Origin: Heyndrickxia shackletonii
GTDB lineage: Bacteria; Bacillota; Bacilli; Bacillales; Bacillaceae_C
Direction of reading: 5' to 3'
Length of the DNA: 64,000 nt
Assembly (NCBI RefSeq): GCF_001420715.1
Contig: NZ_LJJC01000004.1
Coordinates: 587,734 to 651,733 of the forward strand
Within the stretch, counting starts at the first letter, position 1; every line of letters starts with the position of its first letter. The notes beneath the pieces are model-generated. The model did not search any database, was not told where the DNA came from, and worked only from the letters and a program-made list of their open reading frames with translations. This document shows, one piece after another, positions 18,433 through 26,995 of the stretch. The position numbers were made by a program, and so were the translations under genes.

Positions 18433-18495
18433 ACCCCATCTCTCCTTTCTTAGATTATACACAATATTCAATAATTAAAGGTTTCCAATAAAAAT

Positions 18496-18541
18496 AGACA
18501 TCTACTTTTTTGGGGATTTTCACAAAAAAGGCAGATGTCCT
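18496..18541 (-). terminator. terminator for the AlkZ-like gene (minus strand)
   Basis: On the minus strand, ACATCT and an inner CTTTTTTG arm pair with CAAAAAAG and AGATGT, with T-rich sequence downstream. It lies between the AlkZ-like gene and the BltD-like gene. Confidence 0.65.
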
Positions 18542-18653
18542 TTTTAGTTTTTAAATATAATAATGGACTTTTAGTTAGGTTCATTGTTCCGTTATTAATT
18601 CGTATAAGCGTAAAAGTTTCTATTGCATTTTCAAAGCTAAATAGAGAATCATT

Positions 18654-19793
18654 TCAAACAAAAGCTATTTCCCGGGGACCTTCCATACCTTCAATAAAGT
18701 CTAACAATCTGTTTCCCTCTTCCGTTAATTCGTTTTGGTCCTGCTCAGAAACCTCTTTAAAAAGCTCGATAATGAGTCTAACAATACCTTTTTCTTTCTC
18801 GTATTTCCATATTCCGGAGACGAAGCCATCAATGAGTATGGTTGGCCGGATGATTCCATTTTTCGTAAAAACTTTATTACGATAGGACTCATCCATAATT
18901 CGTTTCCGATTGGCATAGGACAGTAACATGTTGTCAAAGCCTCCCAGGAATCTTGGTGGAGACGGAATGTTCTCTTCAGGTCTTGGAGCATTAGGAATAT
19001 CGAAAAGTTCATTTCCTTCTTCGTCATGGAAAATGATGAGCTGCGGTAGAAGATGTTCTACATTTTCAATAAGCCGAGTGCGGCCGGACCAAACCTGTAT
19101 ATCCTTAATAGTAGCGGGACCAAATGCAGCTAAATAACGCAGTATCATATCTTCAGTAGTTAATTTTGAGAAGGGGAGCGCGCCTAGCCAAACTTCAGCG
19201 GAAGTATGGACCGCCTTCCCGCTCTTACCCCATATTCCACGTGGCGGCAATTGTACAAGCGGAATCATTGTCCGAACGACAGCTGCGAGGGCTGCTGAAT
19301 CAACATTCGGCCACTGATTACCTAATAGTTTACCAAGTTCGCTGAATGTAAGTGGCTTTGTCTCAACTAAAGCACGACCGGCTTCTGCAATCGCACAAGT
19401 ATCCACACCATTAAGGTACTTGCCAAAAGAATTTTTTAAAACACTTTCTTGGACAGACTGAACTAAGGGTCGCAAACTCATGCCATCCTGTGATGACACT
19501 AAGTGGATGGTAGAGCGCATCAAGGCGAGGCGTACGACCTTTTTATCTAGAATGAGATTGGAAAGATCTTCTTGGCAGAATTCTTTAAGTCGATTCCAAA
19601 GACCAAAATATGGGGCCATCGGGTCTTGAGCTTGTATCCCAACAAGGCGCTCAATTGCATCTATTACAGGGATATCTACACGATTCAGTAACATTTGTCT
19701 TGCGAGTAAAGCACGGTTCAAGGCCCTGGTACTAAGGACTGAAGGCTTTCCTTTGAATTTTTCATTGCTTTGAGTTGCATTATTTATCTTCAA
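18654..19793 (-). CDS. AlkZ-like winged-helix DNA glycosylase (HTH_42 family)
   Basis: 379 residues of the HTH_42 family of tandem winged helices. The catalytic motif region reads ERLVGIQAQDP (Gln54-Ala-Gln56). AlkZ-type glycosylases with Q-x-Q release azinomycin-type interstrand crosslinks, while the YcaQ/AlkX branch has Q-x-D; this protein has the AlkZ pattern. LMRSTIHLVSSQD (about 101-113) is also typical. The start is TTG at 19793 with AGGAGG eight bases upstream. It follows the DinB gene on the same strand by 30 bases, so both probably form an operon. Activity is inferred. Confidence 0.83.
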   Translation of the reverse strand: MKINNATQSNEKFKGKPSVLSTRALNRALLARQMLLNRVDIPVIDAIERLVGIQAQDPMAPYFGLWNRLKEFCQEDLSNLILDKKVVRLALMRSTIHLVSSQDGMSLRPLVQSVQESVLKNSFGKYLNGVDTCAIAEAGRALVETKPLTFSELGKLLGNQWPNVDSAALAAVVRTMIPLVQLPPRGIWGKSGKAVHTSAEVWLGALPFSKLTTEDMILRYLAAFGPATIKDIQVWSGRTRLIENVEHLLPQLIIFHDEEGNELFDIPNAPRPEENIPSPPRFLGGFDNMLLSYANRKRIMDESYRNKVFTKNGIIRPTILIDGFVSGIWKYEKEKGIVRLIIELFKEVSEQDQNELTEEGNRLLDFIEGMEGPREIAFV

Positions 19794-19823
19794 ATGGTAA
19801 GCCTCCTAATCATTTATTAGAGC

Positions 19824-20330
19824 TTATCTTTTATATAGATAAAGTCCATAATCTTGCATAACCGATGGGTGTCCTAATTGTCTTAGCATTGTAGTGATAT
19901 TACCGCGATGGTAATTTCCATGAGTAACAACGTGGAAAACGGATTCATAAATAGACGTTTCCAATTCTCCAGCATAAGGATTATCAACGATAATAACTTG
20001 ATCCATATTTTCTTGTTGGTCTAGAAATGATTTGTTTTTGAGGGATAAATCGTCATAGAGGTTTAACATTTCTTCAATATCTATTGATTCTAGCTCTTTT
20101 TGTAACTGATTTGCGAGTGCAAAGGCTTCCTTCATTGTTTTGCCTGCGAGAATTTCGAACCATGATTGCTCAACGAGATAAATGTGGGTTAACACTTGTG
20201 AAATAGAAGAAAAGCCACTTTGTATGTCATGATGATAAATGTCCTCAGGAAGTTCTTTTAGATGATTGATTATTTCCTTATTTGCCCAAACATTGTAATC
20301 ATACATATCTTGCGTGGGATTCTTTTTCAA
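19824..20330 (-). CDS. DinB-family metal-binding protein
   Basis: 168 residues forming the four-helix-bundle DinB/YfiT fold. The three metal-ligand histidines are expected in VLTHIYLVEQSWF and HVVTHGNYHRGNI. Start codon is TTG (20330) with AAGGAGG eight bases upstream. Members include bacillithiol-dependent transferases and DNA-damage-inducible proteins of unknown reaction. It is the first gene of a likely two-gene unit with the AlkZ-like glycosylase, which fits a chemical-damage response, though no LexA box was found. Confidence 0.87.
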   Translation of the reverse strand: MKKNPTQDMYDYNVWANKEIINHLKELPEDIYHHDIQSGFSSISQVLTHIYLVEQSWFEILAGKTMKEAFALANQLQKELESIDIEEMLNLYDDLSLKNKSFLDQQENMDQVIIVDNPYAGELETSIYESVFHVVTHGNYHRGNITTMLRQLGHPSVMQDYGLYLYKR

Positions 20331-20492
20331 ATAATTGTCCTCCTTGTTCTTAATATGTGTATTGTATCATTTATGGAAGTTAAATTATATTGTAATCTTA
20401 TTATTTGTTTGATGATTTCAAATATTTTATCATAATGATAGTAATTGAATTTTTAAAATACTGATTTTTAGAGGAAAGAAGAGTGATAGCAT

Positions 20493-21869
20493 ATGGGGAT
20501 GTCGGCAGCATTGCTTGAAGAGTTAAAAAAAATTCTCCCTGGAGATCAGGTAAGCATAAATCCAACGGTTTTGGATCAGCACAGCAAGGATGAATCCTAT
20601 CATACGCCGCATTTTCCGGATGTAGTAGTGTTTCCGAAAAATGAAGAAGATGTAAGTCGCATCATGAAGTTTGCTTCAGAACGGGAGATTCCTGTGACAC
20701 CATTTGGGGTTGGATCTAGTCTCGAGGGTCATGTTATTCCATATCACGGCGGTATTTCGCTCGATTTCCAACTTATGAATCAAATTCTTGAGGTCCGTCC
20801 CGAGGATTTTCTTGTTCGAATCCAGCCTGGAGTGACAAGAACTCAATTGAACAAGGAACTGAAAAAGTATGGCTTGTTTTTTCCAGTTGACCCGGGAGCG
20901 GATGCCACAATTGGCGGAATGGCGGCAACGAATGCAAGTGGAACGACTTCTGTGCGTTATGGGGTAATGCGTGATCAGGTTCGGGATTTGAAAGTGGTGC
21001 TTGCAGATGGGAGTATCATTCATACCGGCAGTATGACGGTTAAATCTTCTTCAGGTTATTCGCTTTCAGGCTTGTTTGTCGGGTCAGAAGGAACCCTTGG
21101 TGCTTTTGTAGAGTTAACACTAAGAGTATATGGAATACCTGAAGCAATAACCGCAGCTAGGGCTGTATTTCCTAGTATTGAAACTGCCGTTAGTGCTGTA
21201 GCTGACATTATGTCTGCAGGAATTCAGATGGCTAGGATTGAACTAGTAGATGCAAGGTCGGTTCAACAAGTGAATCTATACAACAACACAGACTTCCCCG
21301 TGAAGCCAACCTTATTTATGGAATTCCATGGAAGTGAAGCTGGAATGCGGTATGATGTAGAGTTTGCGGAAAAATTGGCCTTCGATAATCAATGTGAAGA
21401 GTTTTTATTTGAGACTGATTCAAAGGCGCGAAATCGGCTATGGGAGGTTCGCCATAATTTAGCCTACGCATTTGTCCATAAATCTCCTGGTAAAAAAATG
21501 ATGGTCACGGATGTTGTAGTTCCCATGTCTGAATTGGGCGGGGCTGTCCATGATGCGAGAAAGGCAATTGACGAAATTGGTTTGGATGGCGCCGTTTTGG
21601 GTCATGTCGGCGATGGAAACTATCATACGATTGTGATGATAGATCCCAATAATAAAGAAGAATTGGAAAAAGCCAAAAAGTTAAATGCTCATCTTGTAGA
21701 TTATGCTCACAGTCGCGGCGGTTCCTGTACCGGGGAACACGGGGTAGGAGTAGGAAAAGCTATTTATCAACAAAAAGAACACGGTGAGGCATTAAATGTG
21801 ATGAAATTGATAAAAAACGTATTGGATCCAAAAGGGATTTTGAATCCTGGAAAGATTTTTATGGATTAA
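20493..21869 (+). CDS. FAD-linked oxidase, GlcD/D-lactate dehydrogenase type
   Basis: 458 residues. The N-terminal PCMH-type FAD domain shows PFGVGSSLEGHVIP and DPGADATIGGMAATNASGT (FAD pyrophosphate contacts). GSEGTLG and the C-terminal FAD-oxidase cap with GHVGDGNYH and CTGEHGVGVGK, the metal/2-hydroxyacid site, follow. It oxidises a 2-hydroxy acid such as D-lactate or glycolate, passing electrons to the respiratory chain or a partner. No GlcE/GlcF partner lies nearby, which favours a stand-alone D-lactate dehydrogenase. ATG at 20493 follows GAGGAAAGAAGAG. Confidence 0.92.
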   Translation: MGMSAALLEELKKILPGDQVSINPTVLDQHSKDESYHTPHFPDVVVFPKNEEDVSRIMKFASEREIPVTPFGVGSSLEGHVIPYHGGISLDFQLMNQILEVRPEDFLVRIQPGVTRTQLNKELKKYGLFFPVDPGADATIGGMAATNASGTTSVRYGVMRDQVRDLKVVLADGSIIHTGSMTVKSSSGYSLSGLFVGSEGTLGAFVELTLRVYGIPEAITAARAVFPSIETAVSAVADIMSAGIQMARIELVDARSVQQVNLYNNTDFPVKPTLFMEFHGSEAGMRYDVEFAEKLAFDNQCEEFLFETDSKARNRLWEVRHNLAYAFVHKSPGKKMMVTDVVVPMSELGGAVHDARKAIDEIGLDGAVLGHVGDGNYHTIVMIDPNNKEELEKAKKLNAHLVDYAHSRGGSCTGEHGVGVGKAIYQQKEHGEALNVMKLIKNVLDPKGILNPGKIFMD

Positions 21870-22122
21870 TGAAAAATGGGATATTATTATATTGGTTCTC
21901 ATGCGCTGCACATATTACTACTGGTTTGCTAGTCTATTTCACCATACATTTTATTCATGTATTTGGTAATGAAAAACAGATTCAAATTTTTATCAAACCA
22001 GCTTTGTGAAAGTGGATAAATTTTGGGGATGAAACGCATACTCGATTTATCCTTTTTATGCTGTGCGTCGGACCTAGATTATAACGCGATATAAGGCGGG
22101 AGCAGTTTAATCCCGCCCTTAC

Positions 22123-22440
22123 TTATACTATCATCCCTTGGCTTTTTAAAATATCGATAAGTGTTTCTTTAGATTGATAGCCAATTATCCTTTCTACAAG
22201 CTGGTTTTCTTGAAAAAGCAATAATGTCGGCAAGCCCAGTACTTGAAACTTACTGATAAAATCCTCATTCTTATCAGCATTTACCTTTATCATTTTTAAT
22301 CCAAACTCCTCATGAATTTCATCTAATATGGGAGCTAACATTTTGCATGCTGGACACCAGGGAGCCCAACAATCTACAAGCACAGGGGTATTCGTTTCGA
22401 TTTCTTTCATAATTTCTTGTCCATTTGCATTTATTATCAA
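22123..22440 (-). CDS. thioredoxin-family protein with CPAC active site
   Basis: About 105 residues with the whole thioredoxin fold. The active site reads WAPWCPACK rather than the usual WCGPC, and the cis-proline loop GLPTLLLF is intact. CPxC-type sites shift redox potential relative to CGPC, so it may be specialised rather than the main TrxA. The TTG at 22440 fits an AAAGGTGA site; a GTG at 22449 overlaps it. An inverted repeat (GGGCGGGA with TCCCGCC) just downstream may terminate it. It is divergent from the LysR gene. Confidence 0.9.
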   Translation of the reverse strand: MIINANGQEIMKEIETNTPVLVDCWAPWCPACKMLAPILDEIHEEFGLKMIKVNADKNEDFISKFQVLGLPTLLLFQENQLVERIIGYQSKETLIDILKSQGMIV

Positions 22441-22558
22441 GCTACTCACCTTTTTCTATTTGATTTTGATTGTAGTATATGATGAAATGTAATATAAGTA
22501 AAATTAATGTTTCTAATTAGTTGAATAAGTTTTTACTAATGTAATCACGAGGTGCTTT

Positions 22559-23479
22559 ATGACTTTATTTCAATTAGAGGTTTTTATAAAAGTGGTGGAA
22601 ACAGGGAGTTTTACCAAAGCCGGGGAGCGAATCGGTCTTTCCCAATCTGCCGTCAGCCAAGCGGTTGCTGCTTTAGAGTCGGAACTCAATGTTAAATTGC
22701 TGATCCGAAACAGAAATGGTGTAAGCTTAACCAAAATAGGGGAACGAATTACCGGTCTTATTCGAGAATTGTTGATGATTAAAACAAAAATAGTGAATGA
22801 AGCGGCGGGAATCACGGAAATAGAAACAGGAACGATAAAAATCGGCAGCATTTCAAACATGTCTGCCAAATTATTGCCGGGAATGATCAGCTCCTTTAAG
22901 AGAAGATTCCCTGGTGTGGAGGTTATTCTATATGAAGGGAGTTATGAAGAAGTTAGTAATTGGATCAAATTATCGATTATTGATATTGGGGTCGTAACAG
23001 AAGAAAAGCATGAATTTGAATTTATTCCCTTACTTCAGGATAAAATGGTCGTCTTTGTACCAGAAAATCATCGCTTAAGTAATCAACCATCTATACATGT
23101 AAAAGATATCGCTAACGAGCCATTTATCATGCCAAAGGAATGTCAGAGTATACTTCATAAAATTTTTAAGGAACAGGAAGTGTCTCCAACGATTCCATTT
23201 GAAGTCCGCGATATATCGACTATCATCGCTATGGTTCAAGAAGGGGTCGGCAATACGATACTACCGGAGATGGCTGTTCCCCCCAGTTTGACTAATGTCA
23301 ATATCTCTTACTTAAATCCGCAAGTGTATCAGAATTTAGGACTTGAAGTAAAATCATCAGACTATATGAGTCCTGCCGTAACCGCTTTTATTCATGAGAC
23401 ACAAGAATATACAAAGAATTTATCGTTAAAATTGTTTAATAGCTATCAATCGATGGTGGTAAAGAAAGGAAAAAAATGA
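22559..23479 (+). CDS. LysR-family transcriptional regulator
   Basis: 306 residues. The winged helix at 1-60 (FQLEVFIKVVETGSFTKAGERIGLSQSAVSQAVAALE) is a clear LysR DNA-binding domain. A substrate-binding domain (about 90-290) with the usual hinge follows. It is divergent from the thioredoxin-like gene, 118 bases away, and LysR proteins often control the divergent neighbour. The effector is unknown. The ATG follows GAGGTG. Confidence 0.92.
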   Translation: MTLFQLEVFIKVVETGSFTKAGERIGLSQSAVSQAVAALESELNVKLLIRNRNGVSLTKIGERITGLIRELLMIKTKIVNEAAGITEIETGTIKIGSISNMSAKLLPGMISSFKRRFPGVEVILYEGSYEEVSNWIKLSIIDIGVVTEEKHEFEFIPLLQDKMVVFVPENHRLSNQPSIHVKDIANEPFIMPKECQSILHKIFKEQEVSPTIPFEVRDISTIIAMVQEGVGNTILPEMAVPPSLTNVNISYLNPQVYQNLGLEVKSSDYMSPAVTAFIHETQEYTKNLSLKLFNSYQSMVVKKGKK

Positions 23480-23482
23480 ATA

Positions 23483-23510
23483 TTGCCATTACTAAAAAAC
23501 ATGTTATAAT
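23483..23510 (+). promoter_or_regulatory. sigma-A promoter of the ABC-F leader
   Basis: TTGCCA at 23483-23488 and a consensus TATAAT at 23505-23510 are 16 bases apart. It begins just after the LysR stop codon and gives a leader of about 260 nt before the ABC-F gene. Confidence 0.75.
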
Positions 23511-23525
23511 AAAGGTAATTTCTTG

Positions 23526-23747
23526 AAGGAGGCATCAAAAATAGACGATATGATTCTATAACCTTTTACGCTAAGCAATTTTATAGCAAAAAAGGACTCT
23601 GCCTGTGCGTGGTCAGAGTGATGGGATTAGTATGTCTATTTTTATATGTCAATTCGGATTATAAGAAGTAAAATTTCTAATGGTATTTTATTTGTGTTTG
23701 TATATTGATCCATCTATTTTAGCACAGGCAGTCGTCTGTGCTTTTTT
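23526..23747 (+). promoter_or_regulatory. transcription attenuator leader of the ABC-F gene
   Basis: A strong AAGGAGG at 23526-23532 precedes a minimal ORF, ATG-ATT-CTA-TAA at 23550-23561 (M-I-L), although the spacing to that ATG is long (17 nt); an in-frame ATA sits at ideal spacing. Downstream, CTGCCTGTGC at 23599-23608 is the exact complement of GCACAGGCAG at 23722-23731, which is the 5' arm of the terminator. So an antiterminator can form instead of the terminator. Three-codon leader ORFs of this type are known before the Listeria lmo0919 ABC-F gene. Translation-dependent sensing is inferred. Confidence 0.75.
23722..23747 (+). terminator. leader terminator before the ABC-F gene
   Basis: GCACAG pairs with CTGTGC around an 8-base loop, followed by six T. 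It ends 30 bases before the ABC-F start codon. Confidence 0.85.
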
Positions 23748-23776
23748 GTTTTATTTTTTTAGGTGGAGGGATCAAT

Positions 23777-25585
23777 ATGCATGTATTAAAAACAGATAAT
23801 CTAAGTGTGGAATTGAACGGAATTACCATTATTCAAGGTGTGAACCTCGACATTCAACGGGGAGATCATGTTGCTTTAATAGGAAACAATGGGGTTGGAA
23901 AAACAACATTGTTAAAAGTATTATGCGGGCAGATTTCGCAGACAGGCGGAAAGTTAGAGTTTGGTCTAGGTCACGATGAAATTGGCTGGATGATGGATGA
24001 ACAGGTGAACGCTGATCTCACAACGATTAAATACATCTACATGGGAAATGAACAGTGTTATGAATTAAAAAATAGATTGGAGCAAATGCAGGAGCTTTGG
24101 AACGAGGATACTGATTTTGTTGAGGATTACAACGATACCTTACAGCAATATATGGATCTCCAAGGCTACGAATGGGAAGCGAAGATTGAGCGTGTTGCCA
24201 AAGAGCTCGGGATTAACCAGGAATGGTGGAATATTTCTTTTTCCGAGTTAAGCGGAGGGCAAAAAACTCGTGTGAAGCTGGCAAGGCTGCTCATTAAAGA
24301 TCCGCAGATGCTCGTTTTGGATGAACCAACGAATCATATGGATATCGAATCGGTAGAGTGGTTGGTTAGCTGGCTGCGGCAATATAAAGGGACCGTGCTT
24401 TTCACTTCGCATGAACGTGATTTTATCGATAAAGTTGCTTCTATTACCTATGCATTAACGGATAAAGGCACTAAGCGGTACACTGGAGGATATTCTTTTT
24501 ATAAAGAGTTGCATGACCAGGAACAGCATGCAGCAGAGGAATTATATAAAAAATACAATCAGGAACGAAAAAAGCTACTAGAAGTTATTCAAACGTATAA
24601 ACAGTGGTATCAGAAGGCGTCGAATTCAGCGAGCGAACGAAATACGTTTGCTAAAAAGCAAGCGGGCAGGCATGCGAAACAAGTGAAGGTGAAGGAGAAG
24701 GCATTAGAACGATTGGAAAACAAGAAAATCGAAAGGCCCAAAGAGAATAAGGGGATTGAAGCCATTTTCGATGCGGAGGCTTTTGAAGGAAAACGGATGA
24801 TAGGAATGAAAAATGTATCTTTTTCGTACAATCCGGACTTTCCTTTTATTCAAAATCTGGAGATGGAGATTTCTCGTGGAGATCGTCTGGCGGTTATAGG
24901 GAAAAATGGCTCCGGTAAAACAACTTTATTAAAGCTTTTAACGGGCACTATTTTACCAGTGGAAGGCGAGGTTCGACGGAATCCACAGCTGAAAATCGGA
25001 TATTTTATGCAGGAACTGGATCAATTAAATATGGAAAATACGATTCTTGATGAGCTGCTTGAGCTAGACCATTTAACTCAGGAAGAGGCAAGGACGATTT
25101 TGGCGTGTTTCTTATTCCGCCGTGAGGATGTTTTTAAAAAAATTAAGGACTTGAGTATGGGAGAAAAATGCCGCGTTGCGTTTGTAAAGCTCTACTTTTC
25201 CGATGCGAATCTGCTTGTGTTGGATGAGCCGACGAACTATTTGGACATCAGTACACGCGAACAAATAGAAGAAGCTTTAGCGGTGTATCCCGGTTCCGTC
25301 GTAATTGTATCGCATGATCCTTATTTGCTCAGAAAGGTTGCGAATCGGGTTATGGAAATAGAGGCGGGCAACATCTCTCATTACAAAGGCAGCTATGTGG
25401 ATTGGGAGGAAAGCCATCAACTGACTCCTGAAAACCAAGGAATAGAGAATGAAATATCCCTGCTAGAAATGGAGCTTGTTGAATTATATGGTCAAGAAGA
25501 GGTGAACTTAGATAAAATAAAAGAGATAAAGAGGAAACTAGAGGAACGGAAAAATATAATGGTGGGTAAAACAAATAAAAAATGA
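23777..25585 (+). CDS. ABC-F ribosomal protection protein
   Basis: About 602 residues with two nucleotide-binding domains and no membrane domain. Cassette 1 has GNNGVGKTT, LSGGQKTR and LVLDEPTNHMD; cassette 2 has GKNGSGKTT, LSMGEKCR and LVLDEPTNYLD. A Lys/Glu-rich linker (about 230-320) is the antibiotic-resistance domain that reaches the peptidyl-transferase centre in Vga, Lsa, Msr and VmlR proteins. The start at 23777 follows GGTGGAGGG. The attenuator leader supports a role in displacing ribosome-bound drugs (lincosamide, pleuromutilin, streptogramin A or macrolide); which class cannot be read from sequence. Confidence 0.9.
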   Translation: MHVLKTDNLSVELNGITIIQGVNLDIQRGDHVALIGNNGVGKTTLLKVLCGQISQTGGKLEFGLGHDEIGWMMDEQVNADLTTIKYIYMGNEQCYELKNRLEQMQELWNEDTDFVEDYNDTLQQYMDLQGYEWEAKIERVAKELGINQEWWNISFSELSGGQKTRVKLARLLIKDPQMLVLDEPTNHMDIESVEWLVSWLRQYKGTVLFTSHERDFIDKVASITYALTDKGTKRYTGGYSFYKELHDQEQHAAEELYKKYNQERKKLLEVIQTYKQWYQKASNSASERNTFAKKQAGRHAKQVKVKEKALERLENKKIERPKENKGIEAIFDAEAFEGKRMIGMKNVSFSYNPDFPFIQNLEMEISRGDRLAVIGKNGSGKTTLLKLLTGTILPVEGEVRRNPQLKIGYFMQELDQLNMENTILDELLELDHLTQEEARTILACFLFRREDVFKKIKDLSMGEKCRVAFVKLYFSDANLLVLDEPTNYLDISTREQIEEALAVYPGSVVIVSHDPYLLRKVANRVMEIEAGNISHYKGSYVDWEESHQLTPENQGIENEISLLEMELVELYGQEEVNLDKIKEIKRKLEERKNIMVGKTNKK

Positions 25586-25599
25586 TGGAAAGCCCGAGT

Positions 25600-26130
25600 C
25601 AGTTGTCCTTTAGGGAATTCAAATGGATAAAGGAAACAGCAGGTCGAGATGGTCCTTATAGGGGTTCAAGGTCAACGGGAAGAAAAATTGTGATCTAGTT
25701 GTCCTTTATGGGTGTTCAAAAGACCGAGGGGAAGGGAAAATTGTGATCTAGTTGTCCTTTATGGGTGTTCAAAAGACCAAGAGGAAGAAAAAATCAGGTC
25801 GAGATGGTCTTTATTGGGATTCAAAAGACCGAGGGGAAGGGAAAATTGTGATCTAGTTGTCCTTTATGGGTGTTCAAAAGACCAAGAGGAAGGAAAAATC
25901 AGGTCGAGATGGTCTTTATTGGGATTCAAAAGACCAAGGGGAAGGAAAAAGTAGGTCGAGAAGGTCTTTATGGGGTTTCAAAAGACCAAGAGGAAGGTAA
26001 AATCAGGTCGAGATGGTCTTTATAGGGATTCAAAAGACCAAGGGGAAGGAAAAAGTAGATCGAAAAGGTCTTTATGGGGTTTCAAAAGACCAATAGGAAA
26101 GAAAAATTAGTTCTAGTTTCTAACTAACTA
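25600..26130. repeat. tandem repeat array B, unit 52-53 bp, about ten copies
   Basis: TTCAAAAGACC recurs at 25715, 25768, 25820, 25873, 25925, 25977, 26029 and 26081 (periods 53, 52, 53, 52, 52, 52, 52), with decayed copies at about 25618 and 25665. The units alternate between two sub-types: one with TTGTGATCTAGTTGTCCTTTATG and one with AGGTCGAGATGGTCTTTATT (each given here only to about 20 bases), so a two-unit higher-order repeat is visible. A spurious 80-codon ORF reads through it. The array starts about 15 bases after the ABC-F stop. Confidence 0.9.
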
Positions 26131-26239
26131 GAGGAATCCAGCAGGTTAAGCAACTATGAATAAATCGGGAAAAAAGAAGAAGTGTGTTTAAGCATTTGTT
26201 TGATTAAACAAGAGCAAGCCGAATGAGAAGAGGATTTTC

Positions 26240-26995
26240 ATGGGAAAAGATAAACTATATGAGTCGGATTTATATGAGCCGATCAGGAAGCTTTTTGTTC
26301 GGGAAGGATATGAGGTGAACGGCGAGGTAAAGGACTGTGATTTAACAGCTGTTAAAGGAGAAGAGCTTATCATCGTTGAAATGAAAAAGAATTTGACGGT
26401 GGAGCTTTTGATACAAGCTGCGAAAAGACAGCGTTTAACAGATCTTGTCTATATTGCCATCCCGAAGCCGAAGTATAAAATGTACTCCAAAAAATGGCAT
26501 GATATGTGTCATTTGATTAAAAGACTGGAGCTAGGATTAATCATAGTATCTTTTTTGAAAAGTGGGGCAAAGGCAGAAATCATTCTTTCACCTGCTCCTT
26601 TTGATCGGAAGAGAAGCATGCAGATGAATAAGAAAAAAAGGCTGAATCTGCTGAAGGAAATAGAAGGACGGAGTGCGGATTATAATATCGGGGGCAGCAA
26701 CAAAACAAAAATCATGACCGCATATAAGGAAAATTGCATACAGATTGCCTGTTATATGGAGCGAGAAGGACCGCTATCTCCAAAAAATCTCCGTAAAATG
26801 GGCACAGGCGACAAAACCTTATCCATCCTGACCCAAAATTATTACGGGTGGTTCGAAAAAGTTAGCAGAGGAATTTACACGCTCACGGAAAAAGGAAATA
26901 CAGAAATAAAAGAATACCCGGAGCTGGTCAAATATTATTTAGACCTATTGTCAGGCACCACTCATAATCAAAACGATGAAGGACAAAATGGATGA
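26240..26995 (+). CDS. DUF2161 putative PD-(D/E)XK phosphodiesterase
   Basis: 251 residues. The N-terminal domain has the order YEPIRKLF, then DCDLTAVKGEELIIVEMKKN, giving the D...E-x-K core of the PD-(D/E)XK nuclease fold (Asp about 34, Glu and Lys about 48-50). The C-terminal part (about 165-235) resembles a winged helix. No catalytic role has been shown for the family to my knowledge. The last 15 residues or so are encoded by a dispersed GTCAGGCACCA repeat and the first unit of array C, so the C-terminus seems to have been replaced or extended by repeat DNA. It is flanked by arrays B and C. Confidence 0.82.
   Translation: MGKDKLYESDLYEPIRKLFVREGYEVNGEVKDCDLTAVKGEELIIVEMKKNLTVELLIQAAKRQRLTDLVYIAIPKPKYKMYSKKWHDMCHLIKRLELGLIIVSFLKSGAKAEIILSPAPFDRKRSMQMNKKKRLNLLKEIEGRSADYNIGGSNKTKIMTAYKENCIQIACYMEREGPLSPKNLRKMGTGDKTLSILTQNYYGWFEKVSRGIYTLTEKGNTEIKEYPELVKYYLDLLSGTTHNQNDEGQNG

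Noticed and set aside
18535-18885. 116-codon plus-strand ORF
   Set aside because: Mostly antisense to the AlkZ-like gene, no ribosome site, low-complexity composition.
25712-25954. 80-codon plus-strand ORF in array B
   Set aside because: It is a translation of the repeat (two near-identical 35-residue blocks) with no start signal.
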